Shown one piece after another: positions 25,422-32,208 of a DNA stretch of 35,433 nt. The position numbers were made by a program, and so were the translations under genes. Every line of letters starts with the position of its first letter. Positions within the stretch are counted from its first letter, which is position 1. The stretch covers positions 23,603 through 59,035 of the forward strand of contig DHOP01000022.1 of the NCBI GenBank assembly GCA_002407775.1. The letters are read 5' to 3'. The DNA comes from Prevotella sp. UBA5387. GTDB taxonomy: Bacteria > Bacteroidota > Bacteroidia > Bacteroidales > Bacteroidaceae. The notes below the pieces were generated by a model. It made no database searches and was not told the origin of the DNA. It saw nothing but the letters and a program-made list of their open reading frames with translations.

Positions 25422-26348
25422 CTATTTTCCAAGAGACTTGAACATCTTGGTGATGCACTTTTTCTTCTGCTCCATGTTCGGGTGAACATAGAGGTTGAGG
25501 GTTGTTGTAATGTTGGCGTGACCGAGCAATACGCTTACAGTCTTGTAGTCGCAGTTGCTTTCAATGCAGCGTGTGGCAAAGCTGTGGCGGAGTCCGTGAT
25601 ATTTCAGCCGAGGTATGTCGAGACGCTTCATAAGCCGATGATAATAGTTGCGGTAGGTGCGTGGCTCTGTAGGCTGTTCTTCATTGGTCAGCACATAGAA
25701 GTCTCTGTTTACCACCTTTTTCAGTGGTTTCACCATCGTCAGCAGTTCCTTGTTCATCGGTATCTCACGGCATGAGTTCTTGGTCTTGGGTGTGTTGATG
25801 ACCAACTCCGTGTGCTTGCTTTCGCCCTCCACAATGTAGATGCGTTCAATGGTGCGACTCACGGTGATAGTACCATTATCTGTATTGATGTCCGACCATT
25901 TCAAACCGCAAATCTCTCCGATACGCAATCCAGTGGTCAAACTAATATAGATACCGAGGTTGCGGAATGTGAAGTTCTGTTTGATGAAATCGAGGATCTT
26001 CTTGTGGTGTGCCACCGTCAGTACCTCTATTTCCTTGTTGGTCTCTGTCGTAGGGTACTTGATGTCCCACTCGCAATAGTTCATCCATTCGTTCTTGACC
26101 CCGAACTTCATCACCATTTTAAGGACTATCAGAATGTCCTTCACCGTCTTAATGCTTAGACCGCCATTCAGTTTCTGCAAAACGAACTCCTGCACAAGTT
26201 TCTCGCTCAGAGCCTCACAATCGCCAAAGGTTGGCAGAATGTGGTTCTCCAAAACTAACACATAAGCAGCGTATGTGGACTGCTTTACATAGCGTTGCTT
26301 GTCACTTTTCCAAGCCAACGCAATTTCTCTAATTGTTTTTGTTGTCAT
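25422..26348 (-). CDS. Tyrosine recombinase, likely hsdS invertase
   Basis: 308 aa phage-integrase family. Residues ~1-100 are a SAM-like core-binding domain and ~105-300 the catalytic domain. All catalytic residues are visible: Arg142 (TTGLRIGE), Lys188 or Lys190 (NTPKTKNS), His251 and Arg254 (HGLRHSFATR), His277 (LLGHANI) and the nucleophile Tyr287 (LNLYVHP). Its start is 53 bp from the left 19-bp inverted repeat of the hsdS locus, and it points away from it. Tyrosine recombinases in this position invert hsdS segments in phase-variable type I systems; that is the favoured role. It could instead be the integrase of the island. Its leader is nearly identical to that of hsdS (AATTAAGGATTA before ATGACAAC). 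Confidence 0.88.
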   Translation of the reverse strand: MTTKTIREIALAWKSDKQRYVKQSTYAAYVLVLENHILPTFGDCEALSEKLVQEFVLQKLNGGLSIKTVKDILIVLKMVMKFGVKNEWMNYCEWDIKYPTTETNKEIEVLTVAHHKKILDFIKQNFTFRNLGIYISLTTGLRIGEICGLKWSDINTDNGTITVSRTIERIYIVEGESKHTELVINTPKTKNSCREIPMNKELLTMVKPLKKVVNRDFYVLTNEEQPTEPRTYRNYYHRLMKRLDIPRLKYHGLRHSFATRCIESNCDYKTVSVLLGHANITTTLNLYVHPNMEQKKKCITKMFKSLGK

Positions 26349-26363
26349 TGTAATCCTTAATTT
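26342..26363 (-). repeat. Leader direct repeat, copy at the recombinase gene
   Basis: On the minus strand AATTAAGGATTA, then ATGACAAC, spans the start of the recombinase gene. Nearly the same sequence occurs in the same orientation at the hsdS start (28796-28818). Confidence 0.6.
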
Positions 26364-26394
26364 TGAAGGTGTACATAATAATTAGAGAAAATAG

Positions 26395-27615
26395 ACCTCT
26401 GATGTCCCAAATCTCAGATTTCCTGAGTTCAAGGGAGAGTGGAAGGTGTGTAAGGTTTCTGATTTACTTGATTTCTATTCAACAAACTCTCTTAGTTGGG
26501 ACAAACTGGAGTATGGTACATCAAACATTCAAAACCTTCATTATGGGTTGATTCATGTTGGGTTGCCAACAATGGTAGATGTGGACAAAGACAATCTTCC
26601 CAATATTATTGATGGCAATGTTCCTAAGAATTATGAGCTGTGCAAAGAGGGTGATGTTGCTTTTGCAGATGCGTCAGAAGACACAAACGAAGTGGCAAAA
26701 GCCATCGAATTCTATAATTTGAATGGCAAGAAAGTTGTTTGTGGGTTACATACAATTCATGGACGTGACAATGATAATAAAACAGTCGTTGGCTATAAAG
26801 GTTATGCGTTTTCTTCTATGTCTTTCCACCATCAGATTAGACGTATAGCACAAGGAACGAAGATATACTCAATCAATAGCAAAAACTTCTCAGAGTGCTA
26901 TGTTGGCATACCATCAAAAGAGGAACAAAAGAAAATCGCAGATTTACTTCGTTTGATAGACGAGCGCATAGTGACCCAAAGCAAAATCATTGAGGACTTA
27001 AAGAAACTAAAGTCTGCGATTATTGAAGAACATTACAGACAGACCGAAAAGAATGAAGTCTGTGTAGCTGATTTAGGCAATCATTTTAACGTAGGCAATT
27101 TAGCAAAGGACGATTTGTCTGAAACAGGAAAGCCTTGCATTATTTATGGTGAACTTTTCACAACTTATGGAGAAATAATATCGCAAATAGAAAGTCACAC
27201 CAATAAAACAGAAGGTATGATTTTGAGCAAGAAAGGAGATTTATTGTTTCCTTCTTCAACAACTGTTGATGCGGTATCTTTAATAGCTCCATCTGTTATC
27301 AATGTAGACAATGTTATATTAGGCGGAGATATGTTTGGAATACATATCAGCCATAACTACAATGCGCAATATCTAAGTTATTACTTCAATCATATCGCCA
27401 AAAAGCAATTAGCAAAATTTGCTAAGGGTAGCACAATTATTCATTTGCATTATACAGACATAGAGAAAGCCAAACTATTGTTGCCTTCTTTGGAAGAACA
27501 AAATAGAATGGCTAAGTGTTTAGTTGCATTGGATAAGAAAGTCTCTGTTGAGCAGAACCTCCTAAGTTCATTGACTTGTCAAAAGTCATATTTACTACAA
27601 CAAATGTTTATATAA
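26395..27615 (+). CDS. hsdS: Silent type I specificity subunit HsdS (promoterless, no start codon)
   Basis: An intact HsdS body in storage orientation. The frame is open from 26395, just after an in-frame TAG, and reads TSDVPNLRFPEFKGEWKVCKV; there is no proper start (first GTG at 26446). Order: first target-recognition domain to about 26930, the central conserved helix (LIDERIVTQSKIIEDLKKLK), a second target-recognition domain (from about 27060), and the C-terminal conserved helix ending LLQQMFI. The 19-bp repeat at 26402-26420 covers VPNLR in the same codon phase as in the expressed gene, so inversion would join this body to that gene's first 13 codons. No internal frameshift is seen. It overlaps the end of the opposing hsdS by 8 bp. 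Confidence 0.85.
   Translation, partial: TSDVPNLRFPEFKGEWKVCKVSDLLDFYSTNSLSWDKLEYGTSNIQNLHYGLIHVGLPTMVDVDKDNLPNIIDGNVPKNYELCKEGDVAFADASEDTNEVAKAIEFYNLNGKKVVCGLHTIHGRDNDNKTVVGYKGYAFSSMSFHHQIRRIAQGTKIYSINSKNFSECYVGIPSKEEQKKIADLLRLIDERIVTQSKIIEDLKKLKSAIIEEHYRQTEKNEVCVADLGNHFNVGNLAKDDLSETGKPCIIYGELFTTYGEIISQIESHTNKTEGMILSKKGDLLFPSSTTVDAVSLIAPSVINVDNVILGGDMFGIHISHNYNAQYLSYYFNHIAKKQLAKFAKGSTIIHLHYTDIEKAKLLLPSLEEQNRMAKCLVALDKKVSVEQNLLSSLTCQKSYLLQQMFI
26402..26420 (+). repeat. Inversion site, left 19-bp inverted repeat
   Basis: ATGTCCCAAATCTCAGATT, exact complement of 28747-28765. It lies at the 5' edge of the silent hsdS. Confidence 0.85.
26959..27026 (+). repeat. Central conserved-region repeat, silent copy
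   Basis: 68 bp coding for the central conserved helix, matching the complement of 28198-28265 at 58 of 68 positions, with a perfect 13-bp core GACGAGCGCATAG. It could allow exchange of only the second recognition domain by homologous recombination. Confidence 0.6.
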
Positions 27616-27619
27616 ACAT
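27604..27619. repeat. 16-bp palindrome where the two hsdS genes meet
   Basis: ATGTTTATATAAACAT is a perfect palindrome. It encodes the end MFI-stop of both convergent hsdS genes, whose stop codons overlap by 8 bp. Confidence 0.8.
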
Positions 27620-27886
27620 CTGACGGAGCAAGTGTTGTTTCTGCGAACAGAATAGCTTCAAGATGCTTTGTTCAAAATCAATCTTAGAGTTTAGAGCGGA
27701 TGGCATTTTCACTGTTTCCTGTTGCTTCTCTTTTGTTGGTATTGGGCAAAGTATATTGTTTATATCTTTCAAATAGGCAGTTTTCATTGTACCTTCTGTA
27801 ACAATACGACTAACTGCTTTTTTGAAATAAGAAGAAGACATGAAATAATACAAGAACTCCACATCAATGTTTTGCTTTGGGTACAA
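27608..27886 (-). pseudogene. hsdS: Out-of-frame 3' part of the expressed hsdS
   Basis: Encodes the end of the second recognition domain and the C-terminal conserved helix (IDVEFLYYFMSSSYFKKAV, then PIPTKEKQQETVKM, ending LLRQMFI). It continues the upstream hsdS after a one-base shift near 27875: removing one base there (the C after TTTTG on the + strand) gives VPKQNIDVEFLYYF and a single 397-aa protein, the usual HsdS length. As it stands this part is separated from its start codon and probably not made. Confidence 0.8.
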
Positions 27887-28802
27887 TTCCTAAAATACCT
27901 TGCTTTGTACATACAGGATAGGTTGTTATGGATATTTCTCCAATAGTAGCACCATTAGAGAATAAAATAGAATTTGCGGGTATAAGCCATGCTGATGACT
28001 TCTGTAGCCCTAATTCTGTAATATAGTCTTTGTTGCTTACCAAGTATTTCTGCTTCAAATCTTCTATTTTTATGAAAGGTACGCATCCGTTTTCGTAATA
28101 CTCCATGTTTGAAGTTGATGGAGTGCCACCCTCGCCAGCCATGTCATACACCTCTGAGAATTCAATATAATCAGTTTGAATAGCATCTATGGTATAGTCA
28201 ATAATTGCGCACTTTAATTTCTTCAAATCCTCAATGACTTTGTTTTGGGTGGCTATGCGCTCGTCAAGGAGAGACAGCAAACGACTTATTTTTTGCTGTT
28301 CTTCTATTTGAGGAAAGCTCAACTTCAAGTTTCTCAAATCATCATTGTAAATTCGGATTATTGTAGTAGAGTTCAATTTCCGCCAATCTACTTTTGCTAA
28401 AAGATGATACATGAAACCATTGCTTATACATTGTGAAGGATTATCAATCCACACGATGTTAGAGTCTTGATAATAAGCATCTTTACCATCATAAATAACA
28501 CACTTTCCAACAGTTCCTGCACAAGTTATCATAACCTCTCCTTTGTGAGGATAGTTATACTTGGTTTTATAATTATCAAATAACTCCTTTGAAATATAGG
28601 CATCTGCTGTGTTTCCGATAGTTCCAATTTTATAAAAAGGAACACCTCCTTCTGTGTTTGTCTGAGAAGCTAAGATACGCTTGCACATCAAGACATTACA
28701 CAAATCTCCCAACTTGCACTTCTCCCATTCCCCCAGAAACTCCGTGAATCTGAGATTTGGGACATTGAGTTTCTTATGTTCGTTATTTATTGTCGTTGTC
28801 AT
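27864..28802 (-). CDS. hsdS: Type I specificity subunit HsdS in expression position, frameshifted
   Basis: 312 residues before a premature stop. Residues 1-13 (MTTTINNEHKKLN) are the fixed part; VPNLR, encoded by the 19-bp repeat, follows. The first recognition domain extends to about residue 165, then the central conserved helix (LLDERIATQNKVIEDLKKLK), then most of a second recognition domain up to GIVPKAKH-stop. A net +1 (or -2) shift near 27875 removes the last ~88 residues (see 27608-27886). HsdS decides which DNA sequence the HsdM/HsdR complex recognises and bridges two HsdM; loss of the second domain's end and the distal helix should disable or alter that. The leader shares AATTAAGGATTA with the recombinase gene. 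Last gene of the restriction operon, 40 bp after the DUF1016 gene. Confidence 0.85.
   Translation of the reverse strand: MTTTINNEHKKLNVPNLRFTEFLGEWEKCKLGDLCNVLMCKRILASQTNTEGGVPFYKIGTIGNTADAYISKELFDNYKTKYNYPHKGEVMITCAGTVGKCVIYDGKDAYYQDSNIVWIDNPSQCISNGFMYHLLAKVDWRKLNSTTIIRIYNDDLRNLKLSFPQIEEQQKISRLLSLLDERIATQNKVIEDLKKLKCAIIDYTIDAIQTDYIEFSEVYDMAGEGGTPSTSNMEYYENGCVPFIKIEDLKQKYLVSNKDYITELGLQKSSAWLIPANSILFSNGATIGEISITTYPVCTKQGILGIVPKAKH
28198..28265 (-). repeat. Central conserved-region repeat, expressed copy
   Basis: Partner of 26959-27026 in inverted orientation; 10 mismatches in 68 bp, perfect 13-bp core at 28253-28265. Confidence 0.6.
28747..28765 (-). repeat. Inversion site, right 19-bp inverted repeat
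   Basis: Exact complement of 26402-26420, located 37 bp inside the expressed hsdS. On the minus strand it encodes VPNLR in the hsdS frame. Confidence 0.85.
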
Positions 28803-28818
28803 TTTTAATCCTTAATTA
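28796..28818 (-). repeat. Leader direct repeat, copy at hsdS
   Basis: AATTAAGGATTA followed by ATGACAAC around the hsdS start; same orientation and nearly the same sequence as at the recombinase start (26342-26363). The AAGGATT core may serve as ribosome-binding region. Confidence 0.6.
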
Positions 28819-28842
28819 TAGTTTGACCATCACATTACAACC

Positions 28843-29949
28843 TCAGTCTTTGGTATCCTTTATATCAGAAAGCGTTGCTTCTATATCCTCAATAGTAGGC
28901 AACTGGCTTTGTATATTCTCAGGCATGAGCTTCGAGAGTTGATATTCAGAGATACCAATTGGTTGATTTGTAGATTCAAGGGCATATTGCGCCATCACGT
29001 TGTTCTTCGTTTTGCAAATAAGCAAACCTATGGTAGGGTTGTCAGTTGGCTTCTTCTTGATATGATTGATAGCACTCACATACATACCTAATTGCCCCAA
29101 GTGCTCACCTTTGAACTTTGTCACTTTCAGTTCCACAACCACATAGCAGCGCAACTCCAAGTGATAGAAAAGCAAGTCAGGATATACAGTGTCTTCACCT
29201 ACTTGTAGTGGCACTTGACTCCCGACAAAAGCAAATCCAGTGCCCAGTTCAAGCAAGAATCGAGTGACGTTTTGGGTAAGTCCCTGTTCCAACTCACGCT
29301 CTCGGTATTCACCATCAAGTGTGAGGAAGTCGAAATTATAAGGGTCTTTCAATGTTTGAGCAGCCAATTCGCTTTGAGGATTAGCCAGCAGTCTTGTGAA
29401 ATTATTCACAGCCTTTCCCTGGCGCTCATACAGATTGGTATCAAGGAAATTTAGAAGTACCGCACGGCTCCAACCATTTTCAACAGTCTTTTTCAAGTAG
29501 AACACGGCACGGTCAACATCCTTGCATTGCGATATGATATACAGATGATGCCCCCAAGGAACGGAGAAGAAAACCTCCTCGCTGATTTGGGCAACAGGTT
29601 GTTGTTCTTTATCATTACCTAATTGTGCAACAACTTGTTGCACAATTGTATTTCGTTGATTATAAAAGAGATACCATTGCCTAATGTATTGCAGATTCCT
29701 GTGAGACAAGCCTTTCATGTCTGGAAACTCAGCCATAAGTTCACGGCTCAGTTCTTTAAGCCATCCATCGCCCCAAGACGCAGACTTCTGCTTCTTGCAA
29801 ATGTCTGCGCCCATATGCCAATAAAGGCGGAGCAATTCGGTGTTCACCTTAATTGCCGCCTTGATTTGCGCGCTGCGTATATCTTGCTTCAATTGCGACA
29901 CCCAACTCTTGAAGTCGCTGTTGCTTACCAAGGTCATATTTTCTGCCAT
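28843..29949 (-). CDS. DUF1016 / YhcG-type PDDEXK nuclease
   Basis: 368 aa. Residues ~12-165 are the DUF1016 N-terminal helical domain (LLRLYWHMGADI, then MKGLSHRNLQYIRQWYLFY and SVPWGHHLYIISQCKD). Residues ~200-350 are a PDDEXK nuclease domain with Asp258 in YPDLLFYH and Glu273-x-Lys275 in VVVELKVTKFKGEHLGQL, so the catalytic core looks intact. The family is widespread, often next to type I restriction genes in Bacteroidetes, with no firmly settled role; a DNA- or RNA-cleaving accessory in defence is the usual guess. It lies between hsdM (40 bp) and hsdS (40 bp) on the same strand, so it is cargo inside the operon rather than a separate unit. Confidence 0.88.
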   Translation of the reverse strand: MAENMTLVSNSDFKSWVSQLKQDIRSAQIKAAIKVNTELLRLYWHMGADICKKQKSASWGDGWLKELSRELMAEFPDMKGLSHRNLQYIRQWYLFYNQRNTIVQQVVAQLGNDKEQQPVAQISEEVFFSVPWGHHLYIISQCKDVDRAVFYLKKTVENGWSRAVLLNFLDTNLYERQGKAVNNFTRLLANPQSELAAQTLKDPYNFDFLTLDGEYRERELEQGLTQNVTRFLLELGTGFAFVGSQVPLQVGEDTVYPDLLFYHLELRCYVVVELKVTKFKGEHLGQLGMYVSAINHIKKKPTDNPTIGLLICKTKNNVMAQYALESTNQPIGISEYQLSKLMPENIQSQLPTIEDIEATLSDIKDTKD

Positions 29950-29989
29950 ATTCTATACTTTTTCAAATCTGCCACAACTTGTAGCAAAA

Positions 29990-31546
29990 TTATTCCACCA
30001 ATCCCAACTCTTTCAGATAGCCCTCAATCTCCTTGTCAAGGTCAGCACGCTTGGCTTCCAGTTCCTTGATTTCTTTCATTACGGCATGAATGTCGATAGG
30101 TTCTTCTTCCTCGAAAGTATCAACATAACGAGGAATGTTGAGATTGTAGTCGTTCTCTGTCACTTCTTGCAGTGTGGCAAGATGACTGTACTTCTCAATC
30201 TCCTTGCGCTCACGATAGGTATCAACAATCTTCTTGATATGTTGTGGACGGAGCTTGTTCTGGGTCTTGACCTTTTCAAACTCTTTGCTTGCATCAATAA
30301 AGAGAATGTTGTCATCCTCCTTACGGCATTTCTTGAACACCAAGATACAGGTCGGGATGCTTGTGCCATAGAAGATATTGGCAGGAAGTCCGATGATGGC
30401 ATCCACATAGTTCTTCTTCTCAATGAGGAAACGGCGGATTATGCCCTCGGCATTGCCACGGAACAACACACCATGAGGAGCGACAAAAGCCATTGTGCCA
30501 CCCTCATTGAGGTGGTAAATCATGTGGAGAATAAAGGCATAGTCGGCTGTCTTGCGTGGTGCCAAGCGTCCTGCCTTGCTGAATCGATCATCGTTGTTGA
30601 ACTTATCGGCAGCACTCCATTCGGCAGAGAAGGGAGGATTTGCAACGACTGCATCAAACTGTGTGTCGCCAAAGGCATCAGCCTCCAAAGTATCGCCATT
30701 TTCTATACGGAAGTTGCTAAACTTGATACCATGTAGAAGCATGTTCATGCGAGCCAAGTTGTAAGTAGTAGGATTTTTCTCTTGACCGAAAATCTCGTTT
30801 GCATGACCGATGCTTGCTGCACGGAGCAACAGCGAACCACTACCACAAGTAGGGTCATAGACATTGCGCAGACGAGCGTGACCGATGGTTACGATCTCTG
30901 CCAAGATACGGCTTACTTCCTGAGGAGTGTAGAACTCACCAGCTTTCTTGCCAGCACCAGCGGCAAATTGGCTAATCATATACTCGTAGGCATCACCAAG
31001 AATATCAATCTCTTGCGATGCTTCCACACCAAAGTCAATATCATCAAGGGCAAGAAGAACATTGCTTACCAAAGTGTTCTTGTCATCGGCAGTCTTGCCC
31101 AACTTGGGTGAAGCAAGGTCAATATCAGAGAATAGACCTCCAAAGTCTTCTTCGCTGTCCTGTCCGAGGGTACTGTCCTCAATACGCTTCAATGAGCGTT
31201 CGAGCATAGGCAGGATGTTCTCCTTCTTCTTAATGCTCTCAATGACGGACGAGAAAAGGAAGTCTGGTTCAATGAAATAGCCTATGTTGTCAAGACATTC
31301 TTTCTTGACTTCTTCTTGCAAGGCTTCTATATCTTCATCTTTCTCCATTGCCCACAGTTCTTTAAACGTGACTTCATCATCCACCAATGCGTCATTGGCG
31401 TGTTTCTCTATCTTCTCTGACAGGTATTTGTAGAAAATGAAGCCAAGGGTGAAATACATGAAGTCGCTTGCCGACATGTTACCACGCAGCTTGTTAGCAA
31501 CTTCCCAAAGTTGGTCACGGAGTTTTTGTTGTAATTCTTCGCTCAT
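29990..31546 (-). CDS. hsdM: Type I restriction-modification methyltransferase HsdM
   Basis: 518 aa N6-adenine methyltransferase. Residues ~5-150 are the HsdM N-terminal helical domain (LRGNMSASDFMYFTLGFIFYKYLSEK). The catalytic domain has the SAM-binding motif DPTCGSGSLLLRA and the catalytic NPPF in VVANPPFSAEW. GEFYTPQEVSRIL precedes them, as usual for the family. The C-terminus is helical and should contact HsdS. M2S1 methylates host sites, and with HsdR forms the restriction complex. No frameshift is seen. It starts only 4 bp after the upstream peptidase gene's stop, so the two are almost certainly co-translated. Confidence 0.95.
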   Translation of the reverse strand: MSEELQQKLRDQLWEVANKLRGNMSASDFMYFTLGFIFYKYLSEKIEKHANDALVDDEVTFKELWAMEKDEDIEALQEEVKKECLDNIGYFIEPDFLFSSVIESIKKKENILPMLERSLKRIEDSTLGQDSEEDFGGLFSDIDLASPKLGKTADDKNTLVSNVLLALDDIDFGVEASQEIDILGDAYEYMISQFAAGAGKKAGEFYTPQEVSRILAEIVTIGHARLRNVYDPTCGSGSLLLRAASIGHANEIFGQEKNPTTYNLARMNMLLHGIKFSNFRIENGDTLEADAFGDTQFDAVVANPPFSAEWSAADKFNNDDRFSKAGRLAPRKTADYAFILHMIYHLNEGGTMAFVAPHGVLFRGNAEGIIRRFLIEKKNYVDAIIGLPANIFYGTSIPTCILVFKKCRKEDDNILFIDASKEFEKVKTQNKLRPQHIKKIVDTYRERKEIEKYSHLATLQEVTENDYNLNIPRYVDTFEEEEPIDIHAVMKEIKELEAKRADLDKEIEGYLKELGLVE

Positions 31547-31550
31547 ATCG

Positions 31551-32198
31551 TTATTTCTTTTTTATATTCAATGATTCACAGACATTGATATAGTCTTCGT
31601 CTTTATCTGTTATATACTGATGGCTGTACTTTCCTTTTCCCTCATTTAGGATTATTACACCATTCCAAAAGGATGTCGGACTTATAGCATAGCCTGGGTC
31701 TAAACAGAATATTTTCTTGACAACGTCTTTTTGTTCTTCATACCCAATAGCAAGTACAGCATGAGCACCACCTTTAAAAGACAGAGCGGTAATCAAAGGC
31801 GTGTCGCTATCTATTGCAGTCCTAAGTTCTTCTACAAAAGAAGTTTGGTCTGATAAAGATGCTGTATATTGAAGAGCCGAAGATGTTACCTCTTTAGCAA
31901 AAGAGTGGGATAACTTTTCTTTTATTTCGGAAAAATAAAAACCATCACGGCACAGTCCTTCTGTCACAAAGAACTCTTTGAAGAGTCTCCCTTTTGCGGT
32001 ATTTCCCTTAAATGTTGTATTCAAGTTGACAACTTGATTACGAGTAAGAACCTTTAGTATAAGCAGGTTCATCATCATAGAATATACGGCACAAGCCCCA
32101 TCCATTTCTCCTTGTTGTAAATGGACAGGTTGCCACTTGCGGTTAAATACACTAACCCCCAAAGCCGTTATATCTAAATCTTTTATAATCTTAATCAT
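31551..32198 (-). CDS. C39-like (papain-fold) cysteine peptidase embedded in the restriction operon
   Basis: 215 aa, cytoplasmic (no signal peptide or membrane span). The pattern fits a C39-like papain-fold peptidase: oxyanion Gln28 or Gln29 and nucleophile Cys36 in LQQGEMDGACAVYSMMM, His146 in FKGGAHAVLAIGYEE, and Asp167 in FCLDPGY. The middle is helical and variable. No ABC-transporter or Gly-Gly-leader partner is nearby, unlike bacteriocin-processing C39 enzymes. It lies 10 bp after the hsdR stop and 4 bp before the hsdM start (ATG 32196-32198; a GTG at 32204 is the alternative start), so it is fully integrated in the type I operon. Possible roles: trimming or turnover of HsdR, removal of a regulator, or a suicide effector triggered by phage. 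None is shown by the sequence. Confidence 0.75.
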   Translation of the reverse strand: MIKIIKDLDITALGVSVFNRKWQPVHLQQGEMDGACAVYSMMMNLLILKVLTRNQVVNLNTTFKGNTAKGRLFKEFFVTEGLCRDGFYFSEIKEKLSHSFAKEVTSSALQYTASLSDQTSFVEELRTAIDSDTPLITALSFKGGAHAVLAIGYEEQKDVVKKIFCLDPGYAISPTSFWNGVIILNEGKGKYSHQYITDKDEDYINVCESLNIKKK

Positions 32199-32208
32199 TG
32201 TCACTTTG

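Larger units (their letters stand above)
26402..28765. other. Invertible hsdS segment
   Basis: A 2,364-bp stretch holding two hsdS bodies tail to tail, bounded by perfect 19-bp inverted repeats and adjoining a tyrosine recombinase gene. Inversion would exchange everything after codon 13 of the expressed S gene while leaving its start, leader and promoter in place. Confidence 0.8.

Noticed and set aside
29840..30736. 298-codon open frame on the + strand opposite hsdM
   Set aside because: Fully antisense to the conserved methyltransferase and the DUF1016 start; Leu/Ile/Val-rich translation typical of a complement frame.
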